This document shows, one piece after another, positions 20,401 through 28,129 of a stretch of 48,447 nucleotides of DNA. A model generated the notes under the pieces. That model was not told the origin of the DNA and searched no databases. It saw only the letters and a list, made by a program, of their open reading frames with translations. Where the stretch lies: NCBI GenBank assembly GCA_016931625.1, contig JAFGEK010000054.1, positions 1 to 48,447 on the forward strand. The letters are read 5' to 3'. Source of the DNA: Deltaproteobacteria bacterium. GTDB taxonomy: Bacteria; Myxococcota; XYA12-FULL-58-9; JAFGEK01. The position numbers and the translations under genes are program-made. Within the stretch, counting starts at the first letter, position 1. Every line of letters starts with the position of its first letter.

Positions 20401-22168
20401 TATCAAGAGCAAGAATACGACGATGAACTCTCAACGCTTGTAATGGTGCTGCGTGTGCCCCTTCATAAATTGCTGCTAACGAATGTAATGCTTGTATCTT
20501 ATCTTCTGTGGTTTCTATTTTTTCATAACCCGACTCTAATATCTGCACTAATGAAGCTAATAAATTATTACGAGCCGCCATTTCTTCAAGACGTTCTCGC
20601 AATTTTGCATCAGGTTTATAACGATATAACTCACCAAGTGTCTCGATGGCTTGGGTCGGATTATTTAAAGGGCCGGCAAATAAATCACCTAGTTCAGCAA
20701 GAGTAGCAAGCCGGTCATCTTGATTGATACCAGAAAGCTTAGCTTTTAAAGTACGGGCGAGTGCGGGATAATCTTTGGCCTGACGATACACACCTTCAAG
20801 AGCAATTGCAGCAGCTTGATTCTGCGGATCAAGATTTAAAATAGCCTCGTAATGCGGACGAGCTTGTTCACGCTTATCAAGTTCTTCTTCGAGTATGCGG
20901 CAACAAGCATAATGAGCCGCCACTTTATCAGCAGCTTGGGTAGCTCGTTCTGCCCACTGCGATAGTACTTGCAGGGCTTCTTTCCATAGTTTTCGTTCAC
21001 GAAAATATTCAGCAATAGCGTTAGCCGCTACTTTATTGCCGGGATCAAGCTGCAAAACTCGACTATAGATACGCGCCGCGGCATCAGCATTATCAAGTCG
21101 CACTGCATGATGCAGTGCAGCTTTTAAATAGAGATCAATCGCTATTTGCGGCTCACGCGTATATGCGGCCATCATTTCAAGTTTTAATGACAATTCATCA
21201 TAGCGATTAGCTGTACCGTAAATTTCTTCAAGCAAGCGCAAAGCAACTTGATGTCCAGGTACGCAAGCAAGTGAGCGATCAAGGCTTGCTAATGCGGCAT
21301 CTTCTTGTTTGCCATAAATTAGCTGAATTTCAGCAACGCTAACCCAAGCTGATGCGGCAGATTCTTTATCAGAAGATTCAAGCTGTTTAGCTCGTTGACT
21401 AATTTCATCTACGCGCCTTGACCAATTAGAACGAAAAGCATCAAGCTCGGTTTGTACTTGTTTGGCCCGGTCATCATCACCACGTTCACCTAAAACAATT
21501 TCAATAGCTACTCGAGCATGGCGATGTAATTTGGGACGGTCGAGTAATAATTCAGCGACAGTTATTAAGCGATCAAGAAGATCTGATGTTGGACCGGTTA
21601 TTGCTAATTCTTTTAGTAGACTTTCTTGAGTTTGCTCTAAACGACCTTGAGCTTGGTAAATAGTTGCACTTACACGATAAATTTCAGCATAGTTATTATC
21701 GCTACGTTCAGCTTGGCGTAAGGTTGATAATGCTTTATCAAGACGTTCTAAGCGATCGCGATAAATAATCGCAGCTTCAACTAAGCCAACAGCTTTTTCA
21801 TGTGGATCAGCAGTATTTGCTAATTCTTTTTCAAAAATTTCTAACGCGGATTCATGCTTTCCATAAGCAAGATAAATTTCACGCAGCATACGCAAGGAAT
21901 CTATATCGGCTGCATTTAATTCAATGGCTCGCTTTAAATACATCTCAGCACGCTGCACTGAAGATATTTCTTCAAGACATATTTTTGCGGCTTTACGAAA
22001 TAAATTGATTGAAATGTTTGGCGCTGCTCGCAGTGCGTTATCTTCGTAGACACGCACGAGTTCTTCCCAACGACCTTGAGAAGTATAAACCTCTTCAACG
22101 GTGTCAAGCGCAGCTTCATCCGCTGGCGTAACCGCTAATTGGTCAAGATACGGTTGCAGATCGGTCAT
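11498..22168 (-). CDS. Giant tetratricopeptide-repeat protein, GltI/AgmK-like
   Basis: 3556 residues, without signal peptide or TM segment, so probably cytoplasmic. From about residue 20 to about 3230 it is an almost continuous array of TPR-like helical pairs. Recurring patterns are W-x-EL, KL-x-D-x-x-x-A, Y-x-x-(I/V)L-x-x-x-P and A-x-x-x-LE-x-(L/I)Y. At about 34-36 residues each, up to roughly 90 repeats would fit. The last about 300 residues are a different, non-repetitive domain (HIGRNLAFARPELFL; SEYTATRAGFIVAGDL at about 3486-3501). In Myxococcus the very large TPR protein GltI/AgmK is encoded next to GltJ/AgmX and belongs to the gliding/focal-adhesion machinery. The adjacent zinc-ribbon/GYF protein 93 bp downstream on the same strand supports this assignment. 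The start at 22168 has only a weak GGATATCGG upstream. It could instead be a scaffold for another envelope complex. Confidence 0.85.
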   Translation of the reverse strand: MTDLQPYLDQLAVTPADEAALDTVEEVYTSQGRWEELVRVYEDNALRAAPNISINLFRKAAKICLEEISSVQRAEMYLKRAIELNAADIDSLRMLREIYLAYGKHESALEIFEKELANTADPHEKAVGLVEAAIIYRDRLERLDKALSTLRQAERSDNNYAEIYRVSATIYQAQGRLEQTQESLLKELAITGPTSDLLDRLITVAELLLDRPKLHRHARVAIEIVLGERGDDDRAKQVQTELDAFRSNWSRRVDEISQRAKQLESSDKESAASAWVSVAEIQLIYGKQEDAALASLDRSLACVPGHQVALRLLEEIYGTANRYDELSLKLEMMAAYTREPQIAIDLYLKAALHHAVRLDNADAAARIYSRVLQLDPGNKVAANAIAEYFRERKLWKEALQVLSQWAERATQAADKVAAHYACCRILEEELDKREQARPHYEAILNLDPQNQAAAIALEGVYRQAKDYPALARTLKAKLSGINQDDRLATLAELGDLFAGPLNNPTQAIETLGELYRYKPDAKLRERLEEMAARNNLLASLVQILESGYEKIETTEDKIQALHSLAAIYEGAHAAPLQALRVHRRILALDNNDARATLAVERLLEAAAASGDRVALYEEQARAANTDTERVKLLQRLATELIDNVHDHMRAADVYRQILKISPSDITAIDGLLLLYRRDNRVAEVAEMLSHKIKHLPADTERVPLVLELAGLYEKQKQVDLALERYLDVIDAQPGHKEALAASERLLNHSSQVLSAAKRLAPHFQAAGRFDLVAQMLEIQIQKATDPTECGVLLADLANTYEAKLKRPADAFLALLRSFQANPANNEVQSQLERLSVSLGDIKALVRAYRAATSVLEGEQRIHVLLRAGSLSAREGDTVGATVDFLRALGAAEGSSDLAAKSACDGLTSLFKTGLPVSKIREASEQVAEALPAAARSQFWRTLARLFDKTMNSYADAIIAWKNLLATHQNDPEAMAELDRLYESSPDPLALAEHLRTKIDAAVDDTSRAALVGQLAEVLGEKLGDTHSAIAELNRVAELAPGQRLVWQRLAAMYQKAGMPKEAAQAIHREINLLPDGPERRTRVISFSELSAKELGDIASAISAIQSVVTQEPAHQAAIQLLAEIYPAVATDPVLADQTVAMLITGYREASRWQELITLQASRLDTFAKPEERVDALIEMATIKAEKLNDIAGAVTDLERAFTDAPLNPELRSKYEKLIDKTNAYDRLVTTYTAALGVVADPESQRPIRRKLAQVLDKVGRGEEAIEHYRAAGGGSLPDDLPSLEALERILRTQERPLDLADVLSAITQKLPPDQRDRKKAIYLELGQLYDQVLSDKSHAADMYRALNEVDPRDLRGLRALEGVLGSMGQHEERAQILDKLIEVGAASPEIVDDYLKRAQVAIELDQPTEAFKNYRAVLLKKREHPAAIAGLEALIEHAENKTEIAQVLEPIYIAKQDHGKLAWVLEQRVDGIDDLSQRKGLLRRIGDIYENRLSQKNYAFAMARRSLSLDPGDMGVRMWIEKLAGEINEMRPLADAYIEEAQKADAKLALQFHRRAAAILHEKLNDTAGAVGEYQAILNIESRDEKALAGLESIFRATEAWSELVEILQRRLLLCAGLERKREFLAEIASIQTQKLQDASAAVETYKAVLSITPDDTYAFEQIERLLAQLLNWADLDDFYKGEIQRLSDKRSKEWRERRLELMYRRGRIADEQFDNREDAITIFGEVLNESSEHASTVQYLQARAGQGVMEALALLEKVYKSRGAWPRYVEILQARLQQTAETEQRQEIYLELSLTFDERLKTGDMAFRAIAYAFNENRADFSLLEKLEAIAEKYGYWQEIIATLSRDLDTVADPKLRQHLLHRLGAISGERLNDPARAIAYLQQALQYEPSDETALSHLDSLLEKNQMWAALADILERRIDMADEPKQKSQFLERLAWVWGDKLMDAEAALRCHKQILEIDPDHPLTLKSMQRLYAEVQDWDSLAKNLARQAEVLKDKEEQLRIHVAAGQLFAEELSDNHSAIEHWLKVVEIEINHQAANQALDVLLASEDMWDELAEHYRRQLTFVKDPTKKSEIHRRLGVILGEKLGRSEDALKSWREVLSHDTKNIDALRALSGLYRERAMWEEFVDVARRLIPLVDPAEAKEVRLNLASALGEHLDRREEAIRLAREVRATEPHTVEQLDRLAKMLIVIEAFDEAVIVFEKAGALETENDAKIGRYLEAATIKRDQLKKPNDARIDYEAILEVQPSHFDAFTALAEIYRVTNDWRKLVVLNESFVPHAAPDLRLLLITEIRDVQEQKLGERELAFISGCRVYKENPLDLEAAQILERIGIETGGAEELVAVLEDEIDNIIDTDVKIASLRRIARIYAEHLQDVPLAEETLNKILIIQPNDLEALDTLAQLGATQERYDKQIQALEQKLLVVSEDVQRKSILTEIARVWEDRINEIDEAISALSRALEIDGSDIAVLDELARIFAKENRWGELAHTLTRKVELSVDPAESVDLRMRVGSLCESELGDPETAIQWYRGVLDFDGAHQGALAALDRLYTGLERWSELIGVFEVQLQAVQDTEEKIRLLSKTASIYENQFDSSRDAGQCFERVLQIDATHIPSIKSLERLLRTLGEFNRLIEIVEHHIKLLSDQNEITELYLEMGEIYYRDLARVDKAEQIYNVAREINPQSTAALHALGQLYERSGNWFQSLEMLQAEADILGGEPEALPVLTRIGRINEEMLMDNAAAKAVYERALAIDQTYAPALSALKEIAKNIEDWDSYANYLITEAETAGDTETKTELFVEAAHFFNDIRNDEQNSVHYFQRALETTPGHIDAAKALAEIYFRSENWQEAGELYSMVVQSLDKSQDAKDYCQKSHRLGYISERLGDSDIALTYYRQAYEADPTYLPALEGLGHSLLVKEQWEEAQKVFQSIINYHRDSLTESEVVDVQWQIGDICLKQNQPDRAYKQFERALEIDPDHGPSLFALAKLDKEIQNWESACERLSRLADVAPAPERVVVLMELGDIASQHLMDTSRAIEALERARRLNQPRVELYERLAEIYLATQQAQKAAEALEQGLGVVNDSNKQSEINFRLGFIYETELRHEPMAVQKYNAALDAQATNIKAFEAIERILSMRQEWALLEANYRAMISRAKELSVQVRLVLWHNLGELYHRVLKNVDGAIMAYEVLQKLNPGKKEDLAILAELYAQKPESRSKAINMQHEVLPTIENPVGPIRNLRKLYHAERDFDAVYCLSHALVFLKEADEEERKVHDYLAQGVPPKAARGLIEDQWKSLLHPETQNPVGILASWIYRSAAQFVTVPAKDLGLRKKDQIDVRQSDLYFANLARYAAKVLGVPVFDVFKRPVSNEPLHLENSQPPALVAGENNDVFRDAVQRVVLFHIGRNLAFARPELFLAGIFLPDQLREVLLGMCLIYNRSLPHNSDPREVGRWAQLFERMPAPILKRMQPVAQAAYPEIVKGVPLETYLDASEYTATRAGFIVAGDLYAAARGIGEGASRAATLSTRDRIKELLLFSVSRPYLELRKVIGAALVENKAAAAK

Positions 22169-22580
22169 TTTGTACCGATATCCTTAAATACTGTAGCAAC
22201 AATCTTACCCCAAGGCTTACCCCAAGGCTCACCCCATAGTGTCAATGCCAAAAATGTTACTTTATAAAAACTTTTAATTTGCACCAACCAAGATATTAGC
22301 ATCCTTTAAGACCTCGTTTTACAACCCATCCTAGTTAATACACATTTAATGTTTCGGACCCATTAAATCACAGATCCGTAGAGTACACGTTATCGCGACC
22401 TTGCTTACTGTGCAAAAAATCGAATACTCTTCTTACGGAAACGATCGTGAAATAGCCTCAAAAATCGGTAAATACACCAAAACCAAGATCTATTAGCTGC
22501 TAAATCGGTCGTGTGAAATTAAGATTGTATTTGTTAAGCGCTAATTGCTTTGCCGCTTGGTGTAGTGCACTATTGCAAAA
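22169..22580. other. Intergenic region between divergent TPR and phosphatase genes
   Basis: A 412-bp gap that must carry the divergent promoters. Apart from the tandem repeat at 22204-22239 I see only weak candidates. One is ATTGACACTATGGGG on the minus strand near 22245, with a good -35 but no clear -10. No RNA gene or terminator was recognised. An open frame on the plus strand at 22513-22791 overlaps the phosphatase gene in another frame and is not supported. Confidence 0.5.
22204..22239 (+). repeat. Short tandem repeat upstream of the giant TPR gene
   Basis: CTTACCCCAAGG occurs twice in tandem (22204-22215, 22216-22227) and is followed by a diverged third unit CTCACCCCATAG (22228-22239). 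It lies 36-71 bp upstream of the TPR gene start, within its probable leader. Confidence 0.7.
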
Positions 22581-24326
22581 ATGTCGGTCTGGTTTCGTCT
22601 ATTTTTTGGCCTCATCGCAGCAACACTTGGATATGGCTGTGACCTGGTACCCCTTAAAATTCTCGCTATTAACGACTTTCATGGGCAAATTTCACAAGGA
22701 AAAATTGTGCAGGATCGACCGGTGGGAGGAGCTGCGGTTTTATCCGCTTATCTTAAAGCAGCAATGGCAAATAAAAAACAACAAACAATAATAATTTCAG
22801 CAGGTGATCTTGTTGGCGCCTCTCCAGCTAGTTCAGCGTTACTCCAAGACGAGCCTGCAATAACCTTTTTCAACTCTTTTGCTAATGAATTCTGTCAATT
22901 TCCCAGTCAATTAACGACAACCAATACCCCATCAACTTTACAATTGTTTTACGGTAATCATTTTGTGAGTGTATTTGATCAGCGTTGTAATTTATTGGCC
23001 GTTCCAGGAAATCATGAATTTGATGACGGTCAAAGCGAACTTTTGCGTCTTTTTGCCGGTGGTAACCACAAAAATGGCCCCTTTTTAGAAAACCCTTGGC
23101 GTGGGGCTCGCTTTCCTATGATTGCAGCTAATATTCATCTAACTGATGGCCGCTCGTTATTTAAGCCATTCGTTATAAAAAACGTCGCCGGAGAGAAAAT
23201 CGCCTTCATTGGTGCGGTTACCAGAGATACACCTAATATAGTTACCTCTGAAAGTGTGGCCGGCTTAAAGTTTAGTAGCGAAAGCAAAGCAATTAATGCC
23301 CAGGTACAAAAACTGCAAGAAATGGATATTCACGCTATAGTTGCAGTGATTCATGAAGGTGGCACTGGATCTGCAGCATATGAAAGCCAAACCCAAAATA
23401 AACCTGCGCATCTTTCACGTTTTTTTGTAAATTTAGTCAATCAATTAGATGCTGATGTTGATGTGGTCATTTCAGCGCATTCTCATAATTTTACTAATAC
23501 CTTATTAAAAAATGCTGGCGGTCATGAGGTTTTAGTGACTCAAGCTTTCTCTTCAGGCAAAGCCTTTGCAGACATCGATATTGCAATCGACCCAAACTCA
23601 CACGATATTGTAAAAAAAACCGCGCGCATTGTAACTACTTGGGGTGATGCTGGGCCTGGTCTTACTCCAGATGTAAAAATGGCTGAATTTGTTAAAATTG
23701 CTGAAGCTAAAGTCGCCCCAATTGCCAATAAAATTATTGCTACCACAAACAAAAAAATATCTCGCAAAGCCAATCAAGCAGGTGAATCGATACTTGGCGA
23801 CATGATAGCAGAAGCTCATCGTCAAGCCATGCAAGCTAATTTTGGCATCACCAACGTAGGCGGTTTACGGTCTGATATTCCAAACGCTTGTAATACAAAA
23901 CCTTGCAATATCACCTGGAATGATTGCTTCACTGCACAACCGTTCTCAAATACGGTAACCACTATGACTCTTACCGGCCAACAAATATATGACTTACTCG
24001 AACAACAATGGCTTAATCAGAGTTCTCCAAGATTGCTGCAGATAGCAGGCTTTAGCTATTCTTGGAGTCAGCAGGCCGCAAAAGGAAAAAAGGTTGTGCC
24101 AAATTCTATCAAGGCCTTGGATGGTACACCAATAAACAAATCTGCAACTTATTCAGTTGCAGTAAATAGTTTTCTTGGTGCAGGAAGTGACGCTTTTACG
24201 GTATTCAAAAAAGGAAAAATCATTAAAATAGGTATATTAGATCTTGATGCTTTAATTAAATTTTTAGCCAACCAGCCTCAACCCATTAAACCTAAAAATG
24301 CAAAAAGAATAATTAAAATTCCTTAA
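22581..24326 (+). CDS. Exported 5'-nucleotidase / UshA-family metallophosphatase
   Basis: 581 residues. The calcineurin-like phosphoesterase domain shows the dinuclear metal motifs LAINDFHGQ (Asp32, His34), SAGDLVGAS, PGNHEFDDG and VVISAHSHNFTN. The second half is the 5'-nucleotidase C-terminal substrate domain (GDMIAEAHRQAM, GGLRSDIP, FSNTVTTMTLTGQQIYDLLEQQW, NSFLGAGSDAFTVF). Such enzymes hydrolyse nucleotides and related esters in the periplasm. The N-terminus is hydrophobic and ends in LGYGC (Cys20), an imperfect lipobox, so it may be a lipoprotein or a cleaved secreted protein. The ATG is the first start after an in-frame TAG, and no good ribosome site is visible. It stands alone, divergent from the TPR gene. 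Confidence 0.85.
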   Translation: MSVWFRLFFGLIAATLGYGCDLVPLKILAINDFHGQISQGKIVQDRPVGGAAVLSAYLKAAMANKKQQTIIISAGDLVGASPASSALLQDEPAITFFNSFANEFCQFPSQLTTTNTPSTLQLFYGNHFVSVFDQRCNLLAVPGNHEFDDGQSELLRLFAGGNHKNGPFLENPWRGARFPMIAANIHLTDGRSLFKPFVIKNVAGEKIAFIGAVTRDTPNIVTSESVAGLKFSSESKAINAQVQKLQEMDIHAIVAVIHEGGTGSAAYESQTQNKPAHLSRFFVNLVNQLDADVDVVISAHSHNFTNTLLKNAGGHEVLVTQAFSSGKAFADIDIAIDPNSHDIVKKTARIVTTWGDAGPGLTPDVKMAEFVKIAEAKVAPIANKIIATTNKKISRKANQAGESILGDMIAEAHRQAMQANFGITNVGGLRSDIPNACNTKPCNITWNDCFTAQPFSNTVTTMTLTGQQIYDLLEQQWLNQSSPRLLQIAGFSYSWSQQAAKGKKVVPNSIKALDGTPINKSATYSVAVNSFLGAGSDAFTVFKKGKIIKIGILDLDALIKFLANQPQPIKPKNAKRIIKIP

Positions 24327-24555
24327 ATATTTATTTTTATAGCTTTTTTTATTTTTTTGACTAAAATATTAATAAAAAAGAAATGATCTTTAAAATATGC
24401 TAAGAATTTAATCTATTAACATCACTTTTCAGATTTATGATATTTCATTTTTATCGTAAATTTATCAGTTACACTAAAATAAGTTATAAAAATAACATTA
24501 AGTGCCTTTGGTGCAAAATAGCGGCGTCGCAGAGCCAAAAGAACACGGTGCCTAG

Positions 24556-26664
24556 ATGCTGCAATCTGAATTAGAGCGTGAGTATCGCTTTCTTGAAGAA
24601 CGAGTAAATCGAGTACTACGTGCCACCCGCCGCATAAATAAACTTCTTGTTTATGACCATAATCCTAAAGATTTATTACTTAACCTTTGCAACATATTAG
24701 TTGAAACAGGTGCATATCATGCAGCCTGGATAATAGTTAGCAACGACAATAGCCAACCACTACAATGGGCGCAATCAGGTTGGAATGAAACTTTCACCCC
24801 TATACACCAGTTTTTATCTTCTGGGAAATGGCCCCTTTGTTACGACTGCACTACAAATTCAAATAGCGAGTTTTCCTTTAATTCTAATATTGCCTGCCAT
24901 GACTGTCCGCTGTCACAAAAAAATACAGGACATCAAGCAGTAATTGTTAGGTTAATGTATAGAGAAAAATTTTTAGGCTTACTATCTGTTTCTATACCTG
25001 AAAATAATCCTTTTTCTGATCGTGAAGCTACATTATACAATGAAGTTACTGATGACATAGTTTCTATTCTTTGGAGTATTAAATTAGAAAATAAACAAAA
25101 AGAGGCTGAAACTAGACTGCGGATTTTTGCCGAAGCACTTGCGGCATCATCTGATGGAATAGGTGTGGCTACACCTGAGGGAAAGCATTGGTATCAGAAT
25201 CAAGCGTTAACTGACCTATTAGGTGATATCGGAGAATCTCCGCCACAAACGGTATATCTCGAACCGCAAGTTGGGCATGAAGTTTTTGCAGCTATAATGG
25301 CCGGAAATACCTGGACTGGTGAAGTACGCATGAAAGGCCGTACCATTGATGTGGTTAATGTTTGGTTACGTGCTTATCCATTAAAAGACGAACATGGCAA
25401 AATTATTGCATTAGTTGGTGTACATTCTGACATAACCGAACGCAAACTTTTGCAAGCACGCGTGGCGCAAACAGACCGCTTGGCAACTATGGGTATGTTA
25501 GCCGCAGGTGTCGCACATGAAATAAATAACCCTTTAACCTATGTAATATTTAATCTTGAAACTATTAATCGAGATATACATAAACTAATCGCATGCTGCA
25601 AAAAATATATGCCCCATATTCACTCGCAATTTTCACTAGATGACTCGAATTTAAATCAAGATTTGAGTATTGACTTAGAAAGCTTTCATTCACGCCTTAA
25701 AGATGCCCTAACTGGTTCTCATCGTATCGCTGATATTGTTAAAAGTCTTCGCATCTTTTCGCGAGCTAAAAAATATAACCTTAATCCAATATCTATATCT
25801 GATATTTTAGATACTGCCGCGAATATGACCACTAATGAAATGAAATACCGATGCAAATTAATTAAGTCGTATCAAGAAGTTCCTCAGTTAATTGCTGATG
25901 AAGGCAAACTATCTCAAGTATTTATAAATTTATTAATTAATGCAGCGCAGGCGATCGAAGAAGGTAATGCAGCAAACAATGAAATACAAATAAGCACTTG
26001 GCATACAAACGAAAAGATTTTTGTTGAAATAAAAGATACTGGAAAAGGCATTAATCTTGAAGAGCAAAAACTACTATTTGTTCCATTCTATACTACAAAA
26101 CCAATTGGTGAAGGCACAGGTTTAGGGCTAACTATTGCCCAACATATACTTAATGAAATTAATGGAACTATTGAAGTACATAGTACTCCAGGAAAAGGCT
26201 CCCAGTTTATTGTAAGTATTCCAATAAACAACGCAACTATTTATATGGAACAAGAACAACAACAAACGATAGTATTACCTAAAATACTTGGACGAATATT
26301 GGTAATTGACGACGAAGCTCCTATTCGTGGCATTATTAAGCGATTACTAAAAGACCATATTGTCATTGAAGCTGATTCTGGTTTACAAGGTCAACATATA
26401 CTAGAAAGCGACCAAAATTTTGATATTATTATCTGCGACCTAATGATGCCTGCGGTATCCGGCGTTGAAATCCATGGCTGGCTTTCTTCACATTACCCAA
26501 AGCTTGCAGAAAAAATTGTTTTTATAACGGGTGGTGCTTATTTATCAGAAGCACAAAAATATCTAAGCCAATTATCCAACCTGAGGATTGAAAAACCTTT
26601 TGATGCCATAACCTTTAAACTGGTAATCGAAAAGCAGCTAAGTATGTCTCATAATCAAAATTAG
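24556..26664 (+). CDS. Hybrid sensor histidine kinase (GAF-like, PAS, HisKA, HATPase, receiver)
   Basis: 702 residues, soluble. An N-terminal coiled segment is followed by a GAF-like sensor domain (about 30-190), with Cys95, Cys98, Cys114 and Cys117 arranged as two C-x-x-C pairs (CYDC and CHDC). A PAS domain follows (about 198-300, ending VGVHSDITERK). The dimerisation/phosphoacceptor helix has His321 in GVAHEINNPL, an NtrB-like H-box. The ATPase has the N box INLLINAAQAI, G1 IKDTGKGI and G2 GEGTGLGL. The C-terminal receiver has phosphoacceptor Asp628 in IICDLMMP, FITGG, and the Lys in EKPF. The ATG directly follows an in-frame TAG, which fixes the upstream limit. hemL starts 49 bp after the stop, so the two may be co-transcribed. 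No partner DNA-binding regulator is encoded beside it. Confidence 0.93.
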   Translation: MLQSELEREYRFLEERVNRVLRATRRINKLLVYDHNPKDLLLNLCNILVETGAYHAAWIIVSNDNSQPLQWAQSGWNETFTPIHQFLSSGKWPLCYDCTTNSNSEFSFNSNIACHDCPLSQKNTGHQAVIVRLMYREKFLGLLSVSIPENNPFSDREATLYNEVTDDIVSILWSIKLENKQKEAETRLRIFAEALAASSDGIGVATPEGKHWYQNQALTDLLGDIGESPPQTVYLEPQVGHEVFAAIMAGNTWTGEVRMKGRTIDVVNVWLRAYPLKDEHGKIIALVGVHSDITERKLLQARVAQTDRLATMGMLAAGVAHEINNPLTYVIFNLETINRDIHKLIACCKKYMPHIHSQFSLDDSNLNQDLSIDLESFHSRLKDALTGSHRIADIVKSLRIFSRAKKYNLNPISISDILDTAANMTTNEMKYRCKLIKSYQEVPQLIADEGKLSQVFINLLINAAQAIEEGNAANNEIQISTWHTNEKIFVEIKDTGKGINLEEQKLLFVPFYTTKPIGEGTGLGLTIAQHILNEINGTIEVHSTPGKGSQFIVSIPINNATIYMEQEQQQTIVLPKILGRILVIDDEAPIRGIIKRLLKDHIVIEADSGLQGQHILESDQNFDIIICDLMMPAVSGVEIHGWLSSHYPKLAEKIVFITGGAYLSEAQKYLSQLSNLRIEKPFDAITFKLVIEKQLSMSHNQN

Positions 26665-26713
26665 CGGCAATAAATACTTGTACATTTTTTGGGATCGCTT
26701 TACATCAAACTAC

Positions 26714-28021
26714 ATGCTTTATCCAAAATCGCATTTACTCTATGAACGAGCTTGTAAAGTTATCCCTGGCGGCGTAAATTCACCGGTGCGATCTTTTAAT
26801 GGCGTTGGTGGCAAACCTGTTTTTATGGTACGCGGTGAAGGAGCTTATCTATTCGATGCAGATAATAATCAATATATTGATTATGTTTGTTCATGGGGCC
26901 CCTTAATTCTTGGACATGCACCATCTGTTGTAATAGCTGCTATCGACGAAGCCACACAAAATGGTACAAGTTTAGGTTGGGCTACTGAACGTGAAATTGA
27001 ACTTGCCGAACGTATGGTAAAAATTCTACCTGCTGTTGAAAAAATACGCTTTGTTAACTCTGGCACCGAAGCCACCATGAGCGCTTTACGCGTAGCACGT
27101 GGTTATACTAACCGTGAAAAAATAGTTAAATTCTCTGGTTGTTATCATGGTCATGCTGATAGCTTATTATCTGCTTCGGCAGGATCAGGTGTCGCTACTT
27201 TAGGTATTCCCGGAAGTGCCGGTGTTACTATTGGTGCAGTAAAAGATACTATCACCCTAGCCTACAACGATCTTGACCAAGTTGAAGATACTTTTCGCCA
27301 ATATGGTGAAACTATTGCGGCGGTAATTATCGAACCTATTGCTGCAAATATGGGTTTAGTAATTCCCTTGCCAGGGTATCTTCAGGGTTTAAGACAATTA
27401 TGTGATCACTATGGTATTTTGCTAATTTTTGATGAAGTCATAACTGGTTTTAGATTAGCTAAAGGCGGCGCCCAAGCATACTTTAATATAAAACCAGATC
27501 TTTCAACTTTTGGTAAAATAATTGGTGGTGGCCTACCCGTGGGAGCTTATGGCGGTAGAAGTGATATCCTCGATAAAGTGGCGCCTTTGGGACCAGTTTA
27601 CCAAGCTGGTACTCTATCAGGGAATCCACTGGCTATGGCGGCTGGGATTGCTGTACTCGATGCTATTGAACAAAAAGATTTTTATGAAAACCTGGCTAAA
27701 AATACGGCAGAATTAGTTAACGATCTAAATAATGTTTTTCAGGCATCAGGAAATTTTGCCTATGCCTATAATATTGCTTCAATATTTGGCATTTGGTGCA
27801 AACCTTACGCAAAAACACCACCTCGCAATTATGAAGAAGTTCGCTCAGCAAATTCAAAATGGTATGCCAATTTATTTTTTGCGCTACTTGAGCAAGGTGT
27901 GGCTTTAGCGCCTAGTGCTTTTGAAGTAGCTTTTGTATCTTTTGCTCATCAAACGCAACACTTTAAAAATACTGTTATAGCATTTGCAAATGCAGTAACT
28001 GATCTGTCAAACCATGTATAA
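26714..28021 (+). CDS. hemL: Glutamate-1-semialdehyde 2,1-aminomutase
   Basis: 435 residues from the ATG at 26714, which matches the usual N-terminus (YPKSHLLYERACKVIPGGVNSPVRSF). A TTG at 26678 would add 12 unlikely residues. It converts glutamate-1-semialdehyde to 5-aminolevulinate in the C5 route to haem, using PLP/PMP. Seen: class-III aminotransferase core, FVNSGTEATMSALRVAR, GCYHGHAD, the Asp in LIFDEVITGFR, and the PLP lysine Lys268 in STFGKIIGGGLPVGAYGG. Then come GTLSGNPLAMAAG and the C-terminal APSAFEVAFVSFAH. All catalytic motifs are intact. The upstream neighbour is a hybrid sensor kinase. Confidence 0.97.
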   Translation: MLYPKSHLLYERACKVIPGGVNSPVRSFNGVGGKPVFMVRGEGAYLFDADNNQYIDYVCSWGPLILGHAPSVVIAAIDEATQNGTSLGWATEREIELAERMVKILPAVEKIRFVNSGTEATMSALRVARGYTNREKIVKFSGCYHGHADSLLSASAGSGVATLGIPGSAGVTIGAVKDTITLAYNDLDQVEDTFRQYGETIAAVIIEPIAANMGLVIPLPGYLQGLRQLCDHYGILLIFDEVITGFRLAKGGAQAYFNIKPDLSTFGKIIGGGLPVGAYGGRSDILDKVAPLGPVYQAGTLSGNPLAMAAGIAVLDAIEQKDFYENLAKNTAELVNDLNNVFQASGNFAYAYNIASIFGIWCKPYAKTPPRNYEEVRSANSKWYANLFFALLEQGVALAPSAFEVAFVSFAHQTQHFKNTVIAFANAVTDLSNHV

Positions 28022-28052
28022 TTGCTAATCCGTGTTGGTGACAAATCGCAGG

Positions 28053-28058
28053 TATAAT
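28053..28058 (+). promoter_or_regulatory. Possible -10 element upstream of vgrG
   Basis: A perfect TATAAT at 28053-28058, about 250 bp before the vgrG start. No good -35 lies 17 bp upstream (the hexamer there is CGTGTT), so this is a weak promoter candidate. Confidence 0.25.
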
Positions 28059-28113
28059 TTTCTGAGCACGTGGGCCGCAAGTAGTGAATTTCGTGAGGAT
28101 CGACGGGAGACAT

Positions 28114-28129
28114 TAAGAGACACCCCCTA
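28114..28129 (-). repeat. Dispersed palindromic motif, copy on minus strand
   Basis: Minus-strand TAGGGGGTGTCTCTTA, two differences from the copy at 208-223. It lies in the gap between hemL and vgrG. Confidence 0.5.

Noticed and set aside
22513-22791. 92-codon plus-strand frame before the phosphatase
   Set aside because: Overlaps the phosphatase in a different frame and lacks any recognisable domain.
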